DNA of 64,000 nt from Candidatus Villigracilaceae bacterium (GCA_026645935.1 JAPKMP010000011.1:62001-126000), one strand, 5' to 3'; positions 8,097 to 17,642 are shown, numbered from the stretch's first letter. The notes: generated by a model not told the origin, from the letters alone. A program made the numbers and translations.

Positions 8097-9098
8097 ATGG
8101 CGATGAAAATTCAAGACCCTGTGGAAACCCTGCTTTCGATCCAAGACCTGCACGTGTGGTATGAATTGCGCCGCTTTGGGTTCAGTGTGGTGGGGCACGT
8201 CAAGGCCGTGGATAACGTCAGCTTTGACTTGGCAGAAGGGGAAACAGTGGCAGTTGTCGGCGAGTCGGGATGCGGAAAATCGTCACTGATGAAAACGATT
8301 CTCGGCTTGAATAATCCCACGGGCGGCCGGGTCGTCTTCGACGGCGATGACCTCTCCAAGTTGAAAGGGGAAGGGTTGAGAAACTATCGGTTCAAGATCG
8401 GGTACGTTCAACAGGATCCATACGGCGCCCTGCCCCCGTTCATGAACGTGCAAAAGATATTGGAGGAACCTTTGATCATCAGCGGGATGACGGATAAGAC
8501 GGAACGTCTCTCTCGAATCCGAAAAGTGATGACAGAGGTGAAACTGCACCCGATCGAGGATTTCCTGCATAAGTTCCCGCACATGTTGAGCGGCGGGCAG
8601 CAGCAACGCATCGTGATCGCGCGCGCCATGCTGCGGGAACCGAAGTTGATCGTTGCTGACGAGCCGGTCTCCATGCTCGACGCCTCGGTGCGCGTGGAAA
8701 TCCTCAAACTCATGCGCGCCCTGCAAGAGTCCCATGGTCTTTCTGTGATCTACATCACGCACGATCTTTCGACCGTGAAATATTTTTCCCAACGGATCTT
8801 CGTAATGTATGCGGGCAACCTGATCGAAAAGGCTGACACGCGTCGTCTGCTTCAAAATCCGCTTCATCCGTATACGCATGCCTTGCTCGCAGCCACTTCC
8901 GACCCTGATGCCGCCAACGCTGAATCGTTCAAAGAGGTCCCGCCCGGTGAGCCGCCGAGTTTGGTCAACCCGCCGAAAGGCTGCCGCTTTCATCCGAGGT
9001 GCTCCCGGGCGATGGTCGGTTTGTGCGACGAAAAGGAACCGGTTGACTTTGAGCCAGAACCCGGACATCTCGTTGCATGTTGGTTGTATCAGCCATGA
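8097..9098 (+). CDS. ABC transporter ATP-binding protein, DppF/OppF type
   Basis: Second ATPase of the importer, 333 residues from the ATG at 8097. That start has AGAGG eight bases upstream, unlike the ATG at 8067. Walker A is GESGCGKSS, the signature LSGGQQQRIVIARAM, Walker B LIVADEPVSMLD, and the switch histidine lies in YITHDLS. The oligopeptide-type tail GCRFHPRCSRAM is present. It closes the five-gene order binding protein, two permeases, two ATPases. The reading frame extends about 180 codons upstream, but that part overlaps the first ATPase and the palindromic repeat and is not protein-like. It overlaps the next small gene by ATGA. Confidence 0.93.
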   Translation: MAMKIQDPVETLLSIQDLHVWYELRRFGFSVVGHVKAVDNVSFDLAEGETVAVVGESGCGKSSLMKTILGLNNPTGGRVVFDGDDLSKLKGEGLRNYRFKIGYVQQDPYGALPPFMNVQKILEEPLIISGMTDKTERLSRIRKVMTEVKLHPIEDFLHKFPHMLSGGQQQRIVIARAMLREPKLIVADEPVSMLDASVRVEILKLMRALQESHGLSVIYITHDLSTVKYFSQRIFVMYAGNLIEKADTRRLLQNPLHPYTHALLAATSDPDAANAESFKEVPPGEPPSLVNPPKGCRFHPRCSRAMVGLCDEKEPVDFEPEPGHLVACWLYQP

Positions 9099-9289
9099 AG
9101 ACGAATTCCCGCTTCCTGCTTGGATTCGGCGTGGTCCTGTTATTCTCGGGCGTGATCCTTCCCTTTATGATGGTCATAAAAATGCTCGAGCCGACCTTTC
9201 CATTGATCTTCATTTCGTCGGCTTCTTCCACGCTCGGACTTGCGCTCGGCACGGTCGGGCTTGCGCAATGGACAAAAAAAAGACCCTGA
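9095..9289 (+). CDS. Small two-helix membrane protein
   Basis: A 64-residue protein with two hydrophobic segments (about 8-27 and 31-57) and a basic tail WTKKRP. Its ATG shares four bases with the stop of the second ATPase, so it is probably translated as the last cistron of the transporter operon. I do not recognise a family. It could be an accessory transporter subunit, but nothing beyond position supports that. The stop codon lies inside the terminator hairpin. Confidence 0.6.
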   Translation: MKTNSRFLLGFGVVLLFSGVILPFMMVIKMLEPTFPLIFISSASSTLGLALGTVGLAQWTKKRP

Positions 9290-9311
9290 GGGATTCAAAT
9301 CCATCAGGGTC
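9282..9311 (-). terminator. Intrinsic terminator shared by convergent genes
   Basis: GACCCTGA (9282-9289) pairs with TCAGGGTC (9304-9311), with an inner GGAT/ATCC stem. Read on the minus strand it is followed by eight T residues (the A-run at 9274-9281), a classic terminator for the heme A synthase gene. The same stem can also end the transporter operon coming from the left. Confidence 0.8.
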
Positions 9312-9321
9312 CTCTCACATT

Positions 9322-10362
9322 TCACTTGGTTGTTGTTGCCTCATCCAAGGCGCGGAAGCGATGGATGAAGTATATCGCCAGACCAAAGAGAAGGATTGCA
9401 TTGGCTTGGTGAAGCAATGCGATCACGATATTAACATAGGAAAGTATGGTCAACACGCCCAATGTGATCTGCAAAGCCACCACGCCGATCAGCCAAAGGA
9501 GCCCTTTTTGAATATCGGCGGGGAAATTTTGTTTCTTCACCAGATGGTAGGCGTATGGCACGAGAAGCAGTCCCAGCCATGCAAACCAGCGATGGATGAA
9601 GACAATGGTCTGTGGCGTCTCGAGAAGATCTATCCACGAATTGAAAAGGTTGGGAGGGACCCATTTCCCGAACATAAGAGGCCAGGTGTCTGAAACGTGA
9701 CCTGCTTTGAGGCCGGCCGTCATACCGCCGTAGGCGATCTGAACCAGTAATACTACTGTTGAGAATAGCGCAAACTTGGATGCGAACGACCATTCCGCAT
9801 TCTTTGAGGGATCGAGGAACCCGTATTTATGACCAAGCGCCGTCCATAAGGCGAGGCTGAACAAAGCCAGCGCGAAGAGCAGGTGGGTGGTCAAACGAAA
9901 ATGGCTGACAGAGGGCCGGTCGACCAGTCCGCTGGCGACCATGTACCAGCCCATGAATGCCTGTCCGATGAAAAGCATGCCCATCACGAAGTAAATGCCG
10001 AATTCCTTGAACGGGATGGTCTTCTTAAAGAGGAAGTAAAAGACGGGGATCGCATAGAACAGACCGGCAAGACGGGCAACGATGCGATGGATCCATTCCA
10101 TATAGAAGATGAATTGATATTCTCCCAGTGTCATGCCTTTGTTGATCTTGATGTATTCGGGCGTCGATTGATATTTGGCGAACTCCTGCTCCCAGGCCTG
10201 CTGACCTATGGGCGGGATCACCCCGCTGATGGGGTTCCATTCCACGATGGACAGCCCGGATCGGGTGAGACGGACGAACCCCCCGAAAACAACAAGGAAC
10301 GCCACGACAAAAGTGAAGATGAACAACCATTTCATCACAGTGGGATTTTGGGTTTTTGGCAT
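9322..10362 (-). CDS. Heme A synthase, COX15/CtaA family
   Basis: Integral membrane monooxygenase-type enzyme that turns heme O into heme A for cytochrome oxidase. The 346 residues show about eight transmembrane helices in two four-helix bundles. Family landmarks are RLTRSGLSIVEWNPISG near the N terminus, the heme-ligand histidine in EWIHRIVARLAGL, GWYMVASGL, HFRLTTHLLFAL in the middle and FIHRWFAWLGL in the second bundle. The length and paired histidines fit the COX15-type branch. Its presence implies aerobic or microaerobic respiration with an aa3-type oxidase, though no oxidase gene is in this window. Confidence 0.92.
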   Translation of the reverse strand: MPKTQNPTVMKWLFIFTFVVAFLVVFGGFVRLTRSGLSIVEWNPISGVIPPIGQQAWEQEFAKYQSTPEYIKINKGMTLGEYQFIFYMEWIHRIVARLAGLFYAIPVFYFLFKKTIPFKEFGIYFVMGMLFIGQAFMGWYMVASGLVDRPSVSHFRLTTHLLFALALFSLALWTALGHKYGFLDPSKNAEWSFASKFALFSTVVLLVQIAYGGMTAGLKAGHVSDTWPLMFGKWVPPNLFNSWIDLLETPQTIVFIHRWFAWLGLLLVPYAYHLVKKQNFPADIQKGLLWLIGVVALQITLGVLTILSYVNIVIALLHQANAILLFGLAIYFIHRFRALDEATTTK

Positions 10363-10466
10363 ATGAGTTCTCCGAAATTAAGCTGTTGGGATTATACATC
10401 TTCGGTATCGCCGCCTGCTGGAACATTTGTCACAATTGTTAAGACAGGATGTCATGAGAATAATAA

Positions 10467-10497
10467 AACCCGCAGGGCATCAATGGCACTGCGGGTT
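10467..10497 (-). terminator. Intrinsic terminator downstream of the TPR gene
   Basis: AACCCGCAG (10467-10475) pairs with CTGCGGGTT (10489-10497). On the minus strand the stem is followed by TTATTATTC. It lies about 60 bases beyond the stop of the TPR gene. Confidence 0.65.
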
Positions 10498-10560
10498 AAT
10501 CGATCCTATGGTTTGCCTTCACTGACGACAGAATTATCTTGCTTCCTTTATGCGTCGGCG

Positions 10561-12876
10561 TTATCCGTTTCTTAACTGGTTCAAGAGCGCGCGGTAATCC
10601 TCCACGTTCGGCGGATTCATCAATACGATCTGACTGATCACATCCATAGCGCTTTGCTTGTCTCCCTTTTCGATCAGGACATCGCCCAATTGGTCGAGGA
10701 TGGGAATCGCTTCATTCGTGCGTCCCATGCGATGCAGCAATGCCGCCAATGTGCGTTTGTACACACTCTGGTCGTCATATTCGCGGACAAGTTCCTCCAT
10801 GAAGGAAAGCGCAAGGTCCTTCTTGTTCTGGTTTTCAAGATGAGTGATGTAACCCTCGAGCTCGCTCAAAGCGCGCTCTTGCTGCCCCATGCGGGTGTTC
10901 AACTCGATCAATTGCCTGCGGACAGAATCATCGTCGGGAGTCAATGTACGGATCTGCTCGAAAACACGCAAAGCCTGCTTCCAGTCCAGTCTCTGCATAT
11001 CGATGTCCGCCATGCGTTGGAGGATGTGGATATTCCAATCACGGCTGGCGCTGCCCTGCTGAACGAGGCGTAATGCGTTCGTATACGTCTTGCGCGCCAT
11101 ATCGAGTTCAGCGAGGCGGTAGTAAATGGCGGCGAGTTCAAGATGTTCCTGAATGGCATCGTCCACCTGGCCGCGCGCCACAAGTTGTTCGATCAGTCTG
11201 CTGCGCGCACCCAGGTCCATTGGCGAGATCTGGATGATGCGGCGGAACAGTTTTGTGGCTTGCAGGACTTCGCCGCGAACGCTGTAGGCATGCGCCACCA
11301 CGCTGAACTTGTTGATTGCATCGGTTGTTTGTCCCTGCTGGACAAGCAGGTCGCCCATGAGGATATGAAGCGGCAGGTAGGTGGGAGCGCTCTGGAGCGC
11401 ATCATAAGCTTCGCCCATGGCGGAACGCAGACTGCCCATGCGCGCCAGCTGGTTGATCCGGTTCATCGATTCAAGCACCGAACTGGATTGTGCCTGGAGG
11501 ATCATATCCGCCAGCGGTGCCGGGAGGCCGCCATCCGGTTTGGGCATTTGTTCGCGGACCTTATACAGCTGTTCACGCCAATCGTCCCGTAACAGAAGGT
11601 CCCTGACATTTGTGCAGACTTTGCGGAGTGTGGCTTCGTCTGTCTGGCTTTGATAGGACTCGATCAGCGGTTCATATTGCTGGCGGATGTCGTCGGCCTG
11701 TTCCGGGGGAGCGGTCATGGCATCGGCAAATTTCAAGGCTTCGAGGTATTCGGTCGCTGCCTCGCGGAATGCGCCTTTTCTTGAAATAATATCCCCGATC
11801 AACAGCCGGGACGCAAGTCCATAATCCTCATGTTTGACGGAGTTTTGAAGGACGCGCTGGGCGCTTTCGAACCGTTCCACTTTGAAGCGTAAATAACCGA
11901 GATTGAAGTACAGCGCGGAACTGCTGAACCCGGCGTTGAGCGCGGCTTCCATTTCCTCCGCCGCAAGCGAGTCGTTGCCCTTCGATTGAGCATCGATGGC
12001 TTGACCAAGATGAAGAACCACTTTAATCTGTTCGGACTGAGCCGAGAGGGAGCCGGTCCCGCGCATGATAGCGGAGATTCCCTTGCGATCCTGGGCGGCG
12101 GGACTGCTCTCATCGGAGAAATCGAAGAGTAACTCTGCCAGTTGGGTCAAAGCCTTTTGGCGCGCCTCCATGACCGGGTCCAGGCCGGAGGCGGCTTTGC
12201 TGTGAGGAACTGTCTCCAATTGCTTGACCTGCGCCATGCGGATCGGTCCCGTCCCGCCTTTGGCGCGAATCGGTTTGGGCAATAATTGTCCGGTTCTGAG
12301 CAGCGTTTGCGCCTGTTTGACTTCAGCGCTATTCGGCACGAGGGATTGCGCCTTGTTCACCATTTCCTGCGTTTTTTCCGCGTTGCCCGCGCGCTGGAGG
12401 ACGCTGGCAATGGCAAGATACTCCATTGCCGCCTGCTGGTTGTGACCGAGTTTCTCATGTACCTGCGCTAGGCGTGAATGCGCGATAGCGTGTTCGGGGT
12501 TGATGCTTGTCACATGCACCCAGTTTTGCAGCGCTTTTTCCGGATCGCGTTGTTTTAGAAATAGATCGCCCGCACGGATGGCGGCTTCCATGGCGGTCTT
12601 CAGATCGCCGACGCGTTCTGAAAGTTGCGCCACTTTTTCCATCGGCACAGGATCGTCAGGTGAAACCTTTACTGCGCGCAAATAGATCTGCAGCGCCTCA
12701 TCCACCTGGTTGAGTTGATGCAATGCCTGCCCGAGGCTGTTCAACGCCTTGGGATTGTCGGGAAATTCTTCGAGGGCGCGTCGATACGCCGCCGCGGCTT
12801 TCGGCCACTCCTGATCCCACGCAGCGGAGTGTCCCTCGTTCATGGATTTCTGAAAAATATCGTCTCGTCCGGGCAT
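10561..12876 (-). CDS. Large tetratricopeptide-repeat protein
   Basis: A 771-residue soluble protein made almost wholly of TPR helices. A first block (about 15-190) has textbook repeats such as YRRALEEFPDNPKALNSLG and YLRAVKVSPDDPVPMEKVA. A Pro/Gly-rich break comes near residue 200, then a second, more divergent array runs to the C terminus. No signal peptide or membrane segment is visible, so it is probably a cytoplasmic scaffold. No catalytic domain is seen. It is monocistronic, with polA upstream on the same strand and its own terminator. The partner is unknown. Confidence 0.8.
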   Translation of the reverse strand: MPGRDDIFQKSMNEGHSAAWDQEWPKAAAAYRRALEEFPDNPKALNSLGQALHQLNQVDEALQIYLRAVKVSPDDPVPMEKVAQLSERVGDLKTAMEAAIRAGDLFLKQRDPEKALQNWVHVTSINPEHAIAHSRLAQVHEKLGHNQQAAMEYLAIASVLQRAGNAEKTQEMVNKAQSLVPNSAEVKQAQTLLRTGQLLPKPIRAKGGTGPIRMAQVKQLETVPHSKAASGLDPVMEARQKALTQLAELLFDFSDESSPAAQDRKGISAIMRGTGSLSAQSEQIKVVLHLGQAIDAQSKGNDSLAAEEMEAALNAGFSSSALYFNLGYLRFKVERFESAQRVLQNSVKHEDYGLASRLLIGDIISRKGAFREAATEYLEALKFADAMTAPPEQADDIRQQYEPLIESYQSQTDEATLRKVCTNVRDLLLRDDWREQLYKVREQMPKPDGGLPAPLADMILQAQSSSVLESMNRINQLARMGSLRSAMGEAYDALQSAPTYLPLHILMGDLLVQQGQTTDAINKFSVVAHAYSVRGEVLQATKLFRRIIQISPMDLGARSRLIEQLVARGQVDDAIQEHLELAAIYYRLAELDMARKTYTNALRLVQQGSASRDWNIHILQRMADIDMQRLDWKQALRVFEQIRTLTPDDDSVRRQLIELNTRMGQQERALSELEGYITHLENQNKKDLALSFMEELVREYDDQSVYKRTLAALLHRMGRTNEAIPILDQLGDVLIEKGDKQSAMDVISQIVLMNPPNVEDYRALLNQLRNG

Positions 12877-12957
12877 GGGGATATTTTACTTCACCGGGTT
12901 GAATGTCTCATTATGGTTATGCAATTATAACCTTGACTTTATTTCAGCCGAACATCA

Positions 12958-15765
12958 TTAATCGAGAACGGTCATCTCGCCCCAATTCAAGCCGGCGCGC
13001 GCCTCGGTCTCCAATGGGATGCTCATCGGGTAGGCGTTCGCCATCGTCTCACGGACGACATCGGCTGTTTCGGAGATCTCGTTTTTCGGGACTTCCAGCA
13101 CCAGCTCATCATGCACCTGAAGGAGCATTTTCGCGCTCAAGCCGGTTTGCTTCAACGCGGGCGGGATATTTATCATTGCGATCTTCATGATATCCGCGGC
13201 CGTGCCTTGAATCGGCGCGTTGATCGCCTCCCTTTCCTCGCGGTTCTTTATCTGGACGTTGGTCCTGGTCTGCAAGACCGGGAAGTATCGCCTGCGCCCA
13301 AGCAGTGTTTCCACGTAGCCGATCTCAGCGGCTTGGCGGCGGATTCCATCCAAATATTTTTTGATGCCGGGGAATTTCCTGAAATATGCCTTGACGAAAT
13401 CCTCCGCCTCGGCGAGGGTCAGGTCCGTGGAGCGGGTTAATCCGAACGCAGACATGCCGTAGATCAAGCCGAAATTGATCGCCTTGGCATGGCGCCGCAT
13501 ATCCTTGCCAACGTTCTCCAGCGGAATGTCATAGACCGCCGCCGCTGTTGTGGCGTGAATGTCTTCTCCTGCGCGGAAGGCGGCGAGCATGGCTTCATCC
13601 TGCGCCATGTGAGCAACGATCCGCAGTTCGATCTGCGAATAATCCACAGAGAGAAGCAGGTTGCCTTTATCGGCTATAAACCCATTGCGCACCCGCCTTC
13701 CTGTTTCAGTGCGGATGGGGATGTTCTGCAGATTTGGGTTGTTGGACGAGAGCCGCCCGGTCACCGCGCCGATCTGGCTGTAGGAGGTATGGACTCGTCC
13801 TGTGTTTGGGTTGATCGCAGCGGGCAGTGCATCCACATAAGTTGATTTCAGTTTCGAGAGTTCGCGGTGTTCGAGGATGAAATCCATCACCTGATGCTGG
13901 CCGCGCATGGAGTCGAGTACATCGGCTGAGGTGGAATAAAAGCCTGTGGTGGTCTTGCGCCCCTTATCGGGCGGTTCGAGGCGTAAATGGTTGAAAAGCA
14001 CATCCGACAATTGCTGCGGTGAATTGATGTTGAAAGTCTTTCCGGCGTGAGCGTAGATTTCCTTTTCGATCTCTCCGAGGCGATTTGCCAGTTCGTTCGA
14101 CATCTGCCCGAAGAACTTTGTGTCGATCAAAGCGCCGGTCATTTCCATTTCGGCAAGGACGGGAGTGAGTGGCATGTCGATCTCATCGAGGATCTTTTGC
14201 CCGTTCACGCGCTTGAGTTCTTTTTCTTCGATGGGCATGAGTCGCAGGGTGGTCTCTGCATCGGCGGCGGCGTAATTGGCAACAGGCTCGACCGCGATCT
14301 CCGCCATGCTGACCTGTTTCTTTCCCTTGCCAATCAATTCTTCGATGTGGGTCATTTGGTCGCCCAGCCTGAACTCGGAGAGATTCTTCAAGCCCAGATT
14401 GCGCGATGATGGATCGACGATGAATTCCGCAAGCATGGTGTCGAAAGTCAACGGTGTAACGGTCAACCCGTGACGCGCCAGCACGATGTAATCGTATTTG
14501 GCGTTGTGTGCAAGTTTGCCTATAGTTTGCCTGGTCATCGCAGGGGCGAGGGCGTCGATGACCTTATCGAGCAGAAGGTTATTTCCCGACGTGTGACCGA
14601 CGGGAATGTAATATCCCTGCCCTTCCCTGACTGCGAGCGAAATGCCGACCAGGTCTGCTTTCATTTCATCGGTATCGGTGGTCTCCGTATCGAATGAAAT
14701 GACCTTGGCGTTATTCAGTTCCTGAGCAAGTTTTTTCAGCTTGTCTGTCGTATCGACGATGACGACTTCGATGTTCGACGGCCTGATCTCGACCGCGATC
14801 GGCGCGGCTTCCGCCGCGAACATGGACATCTGCCCGGCTTTGGTCTTGCCCGTTTTTGCTAATGGGGCGGAATCGGCAAAAGGCGCTGTGCCGCTGACAA
14901 CAGGGACCTTGCTCAACAGCGATTTGAATTCCATCTCTTTGAAAAAATCTTCCAGTTTCGTCCCGTCGAAAGGCTGGACCTTGGCGTGTTCGAAATCGAA
15001 CTTGATCTTCAAATCTGTTTTGATCTGCGCCAAATCGCGGCTCATGTAAGCAATGTCCTTGCTTGATTCGAATTTTCCCTGCCAGCGTTTCTCCACCTGA
15101 CCGAGATTCGCATAGATGGCATCGAGCGTGCCGAACTTCTCGAGCAGGGTGACCGCCGTCTTTTCGCCCACACCTTTCACGCCGGGGATGTTATCAGAGG
15201 TATCGCCGACGATGGCTTTATAATCCACGACCTGATTCGGGCGAACGCCGAGTTTCTTGACCACATCCGCATCGGTGACATAGGTTTGGTCGTCGCCCGC
15301 GAGATAGACAGACGTCCTTTCATTGACCAGTTGCAGTAAATCCCGGTCGCCGGTGATGATCTTGACGCCCAAGCCTTTCTCCGCAGCGATTCTTGCCACA
15401 CTGCCCAACACGTCATCGGCTTCGAAGCCGTCCATCTCGAGGCGCGGGATATTGAACAGGTCCACCATCTCACGGATGCGTGTGATCTGCGAGCGCAGGT
15501 CATCGGGCATCTTCTCGCGCGTGGCTTTGTATTCAGGGAAGATCTCATCGCGGAAAGTTTTTCCCACATCGAATGCAACAGCAAGATACTCCGGTCTTTC
15601 CTGCTCCAGCACGCGCACCAGTTCGCGCGCAAAGCCGTAAATTCCGGCTGTCGGCTCGCCCTTGGAGGTCAACCAGCGTGATACATTCCCGCCGCCAGCA
15701 GTTAGGGCGAAATACATTCGATAGGCAAGAGCGTGACCGTCGATAAGGTAAAGGGTGGGAGGCAT
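12958..15765 (-). CDS. polA: DNA polymerase I
   Basis: Repair and Okazaki-fragment polymerase of 935 residues with all three domains. The 5'-3' exonuclease (about 1-290) has YLIDGHALAYR, GFEADDVLG and GDRDLLQL. The 3'-5' exonuclease (about 335-520) keeps its metal ligands in FDTETTDTD, AHNAKYDY and YAAADAETTL, so proofreading is probably active, unlike in Thermus polymerases. The polymerase domain has motif A SVDYSQIELR, motif B RRHAKAINFGLIYG and motif C QVHDELVLEVP. The start is the ATG of MPPTLYLIDGHAL. Upstream lies a nested palindromic element, then the receiver-fusion gene. Confidence 0.97.
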   Translation of the reverse strand: MPPTLYLIDGHALAYRMYFALTAGGGNVSRWLTSKGEPTAGIYGFARELVRVLEQERPEYLAVAFDVGKTFRDEIFPEYKATREKMPDDLRSQITRIREMVDLFNIPRLEMDGFEADDVLGSVARIAAEKGLGVKIITGDRDLLQLVNERTSVYLAGDDQTYVTDADVVKKLGVRPNQVVDYKAIVGDTSDNIPGVKGVGEKTAVTLLEKFGTLDAIYANLGQVEKRWQGKFESSKDIAYMSRDLAQIKTDLKIKFDFEHAKVQPFDGTKLEDFFKEMEFKSLLSKVPVVSGTAPFADSAPLAKTGKTKAGQMSMFAAEAAPIAVEIRPSNIEVVIVDTTDKLKKLAQELNNAKVISFDTETTDTDEMKADLVGISLAVREGQGYYIPVGHTSGNNLLLDKVIDALAPAMTRQTIGKLAHNAKYDYIVLARHGLTVTPLTFDTMLAEFIVDPSSRNLGLKNLSEFRLGDQMTHIEELIGKGKKQVSMAEIAVEPVANYAAADAETTLRLMPIEEKELKRVNGQKILDEIDMPLTPVLAEMEMTGALIDTKFFGQMSNELANRLGEIEKEIYAHAGKTFNINSPQQLSDVLFNHLRLEPPDKGRKTTTGFYSTSADVLDSMRGQHQVMDFILEHRELSKLKSTYVDALPAAINPNTGRVHTSYSQIGAVTGRLSSNNPNLQNIPIRTETGRRVRNGFIADKGNLLLSVDYSQIELRIVAHMAQDEAMLAAFRAGEDIHATTAAAVYDIPLENVGKDMRRHAKAINFGLIYGMSAFGLTRSTDLTLAEAEDFVKAYFRKFPGIKKYLDGIRRQAAEIGYVETLLGRRRYFPVLQTRTNVQIKNREEREAINAPIQGTAADIMKIAMINIPPALKQTGLSAKMLLQVHDELVLEVPKNEISETADVVRETMANAYPMSIPLETEARAGLNWGEMTVLD

Positions 15766-15803
15766 GTCAGTTTCCAGTAATCAATGATCAGCGAAGAAAT
15801 GGG

Positions 15804-15947
15804 GGAGTGTCCAATATCAAAGAATAAGAGATGTCATTGCGAGCCCGATAGGGCGAAGCAATCCCAGATTTTAGGGGAAGATTGCTTCGTCGGGCTGCCG
15901 CCCTCCTCGCAACGACATAATCTGATGTGTCGGATGTTAGACACTCC
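15804..15947. repeat. 144-bp nested inverted-repeat element (MITE/REP-like)
   Basis: Outer arms GGAGTGTC (from 15804) and GACACTCC (to 15947) enclose GTCATTGCGAG (15833-15843) and CTCGCAACGAC (15906-15916), with GAAGCAATC/GATTGCTTC inside. It sits between polA and the next gene. The inner GTCATTGCGAG...CTCGCAAxGAC pattern resembles dispersed palindromes I recognise from many bacterial genomes. That family link is from memory, not searched. Confidence 0.6.
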
Positions 15948-15972
15948 TAGAAATGGATTGAGAAATAAATCA

Positions 15973-16000
15973 AAACGCAGAGCAATTATACTCTGCGTTT
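15973..16000 (-). terminator. Intrinsic terminator of the receiver/roadblock/transposase-like gene
   Basis: AAACGCAGAG (15973-15982) and CTCTGCGTTT (15991-16000) form a perfect 10-bp stem with an 8-base loop. On the minus strand it is followed by TGATTTATTTC. It lies about 30 bases beyond the stop at 16029. Confidence 0.65.
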
Positions 16001-16028
16001 CCTAATTTAGAACTTATGTTTTAGAAAA

Positions 16029-17642
16029 TTATCGCGCAGGCGGCATGTCTTCGAGTCCCTGACGCTGGCGGGTGGTGCGGATGTAATCGCGGACGAGTTG
16101 GGGCGGGTGGGGTTGCGATCCGCCCATGATGAGATAACCGGGCGCCCAGAAATCGCCGGAGGGATTTTCCTTTTTGACGCGCGGGAACTGGCTGAAAATT
16201 TTCTCCGAAGTCTGCTGGCGCATGATGCGCATCAGGTGACCGGGGGAAGTGTTCGGCTGCACGTTCACGACCCATTGCAAATATTCGGGGCGCACGGCAA
16301 GATATTCCAGCCGCCAGCCGAAGGCGATGCAGATATTCGGAAGCCATTCACTCAGGTTATCCGAGAGGTCGCCGGTAAGGTAATGTGACGAGAAGCGCGG
16401 AATGAGCAAACAGGCATAGGTCAGGTGATACAACCCGGCAGTGATCGGTTCGGCGGTCAGTTTGCGCGCCGCTTCGGTCGTCGGGCTTTCGCGAGTCAGA
16501 TCCGTTTCGCCGGGCAGCGGCCGCGCGATGGGGGTTGCAGGCCTCGGTTTGGATCGGGACGGCGCGGTGACTTCCACATCATCGAATGCGGTCTGAGCCT
16601 TGTTCACCGGCTCGGCCTGTTTCTGTATTTTCGCGCTCGATTTCCGCGTGACGGCGGGTGAAGGTTCGCGGCTGAAAACGGACGCATCGGAAAGCGGATC
16701 GGAGACGCGGGTCTCGTTGGGATCGAAGTTTTCATTTCTGCGCGGCAGGTTGAATTCGCGGGTTGTTATCGGCTCGGGATTCGGAGCCGGGACATCCGCA
16801 AGGATATTTGAAATGGGCGGTATTTCGATCTCTTCTTCACCCAAATAATCGTCGCCCCCGCCTTGAGGCTGGTTTCGTGCCTCGGATGGATCGGTTCCGA
16901 AATCGCTCAGCAGTTTGCCCGCCTGTTTGCGGATCGTGCTGAAGGGGGTCTCGGCATCGAAGACCAGAGCCAGCACCGAGTCTGAGGTGAGGCGGGTGGC
17001 GTAGAGCATGTGCTCCGCTTTGGTGCTTTCAAGTCGGATGAAGCGCAGGAGGTCCGATCCCTTTTGTCCATCCCAGTTGCGGGTGACGGTCTGCGCCACT
17101 TCCTTTGCGGCGTTTTGCGAAAGACCGCCTGCGTAAGCCCATAGGTCGCTCCGCTGGGTGATCAACGCGGCTTGCGCCGAGGATTCCAATGTGAGGCGGG
17201 TGAGGTGCTGGGCGGCTTTGTTCGGGTCGCTGAGCCAAGGCAGATATTGCATCGTGGTCGAGGACATCGAAGCCGATGGGGAGGGGGAAGGCTGGGGCTG
17301 GCTGAGTGCGTTCATAAAGTCGGAGATCTTAAAAGGTTTGCGGACCATGATCCATGGGCGCAACGAATCGAGAGCCGGTGGCGAGCCGGATTCTTCACAG
17401 AGCAGGATCAGGTTGATGCTTCCGCTTACGGTCCGCAGGGCGATCCCGATCTCCTGCACCCAGTCCTCGCCAAGCGCGAGATCGAGCATGGCAATGGGCG
17501 CGCCGATCTGATTCGCCATTACGATGGCGGAAGCTTTATTGTTGACGACATGCACCCTGTAGAAGTTCGTATCCTCCAACGAGCGGCGGATCGATTCGCC
17601 GAGGCTGGCAGACGGGGTGACGATCATTAAATCAGCTGGCAT
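16029..17642 (-). CDS. Degenerate receiver + roadblock-like + IS200 transposase-like (HUH-less) fusion protein
   Basis: A 537-residue protein in three parts. Residues 1-112 look like a response-regulator receiver: the phospho-acceptor Asp54 (AMLDLAL) and Lys102 (VRKPF) are present, but the N-terminal acidic pair is missing. Residues about 130-248 resemble a roadblock/LC7 domain (ITQRSDLWAYAGGLS, LALVFDAE). Residues 250-400 are a disordered Pro/Ser/Glu linker. Residues 403-528 follow the IS200/IS605 TnpA fold from start to end (YHLTYACLLIPRF, SPGHLMRIMRQQTSEKIF, FWAPGYLIMGG, LVRDYIR). The HxH metal site is replaced by Tyr454-Leu-Gln456, while the equivalent of the catalytic tyrosine, Tyr520, remains. 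It is therefore probably a domesticated nucleic-acid-binding or scaffold protein, not an active transposase. No transposon ends are seen. Confidence 0.75.
   Translation of the reverse strand: MPADLMIVTPSASLGESIRRSLEDTNFYRVHVVNNKASAIVMANQIGAPIAMLDLALGEDWVQEIGIALRTVSGSINLILLCEESGSPPALDSLRPWIMVRKPFKISDFMNALSQPQPSPSPSASMSSTTMQYLPWLSDPNKAAQHLTRLTLESSAQAALITQRSDLWAYAGGLSQNAAKEVAQTVTRNWDGQKGSDLLRFIRLESTKAEHMLYATRLTSDSVLALVFDAETPFSTIRKQAGKLLSDFGTDPSEARNQPQGGGDDYLGEEEIEIPPISNILADVPAPNPEPITTREFNLPRRNENFDPNETRVSDPLSDASVFSREPSPAVTRKSSAKIQKQAEPVNKAQTAFDDVEVTAPSRSKPRPATPIARPLPGETDLTRESPTTEAARKLTAEPITAGLYHLTYACLLIPRFSSHYLTGDLSDNLSEWLPNICIAFGWRLEYLAVRPEYLQWVVNVQPNTSPGHLMRIMRQQTSEKIFSQFPRVKKENPSGDFWAPGYLIMGGSQPHPPQLVRDYIRTTRQRQGLEDMPPAR

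Noticed and set aside
15784-16005. Small plus-strand frame between polA and the fusion gene
   Set aside because: It is made wholly of the nested palindromic element and terminator, with no protein-like pattern.
16029-17642. Calling this gene an active IS200-family transposase
   Set aside because: The HxH metal site is missing, the domain is fused behind receiver- and roadblock-like parts, and no transposon ends or target signals were seen.
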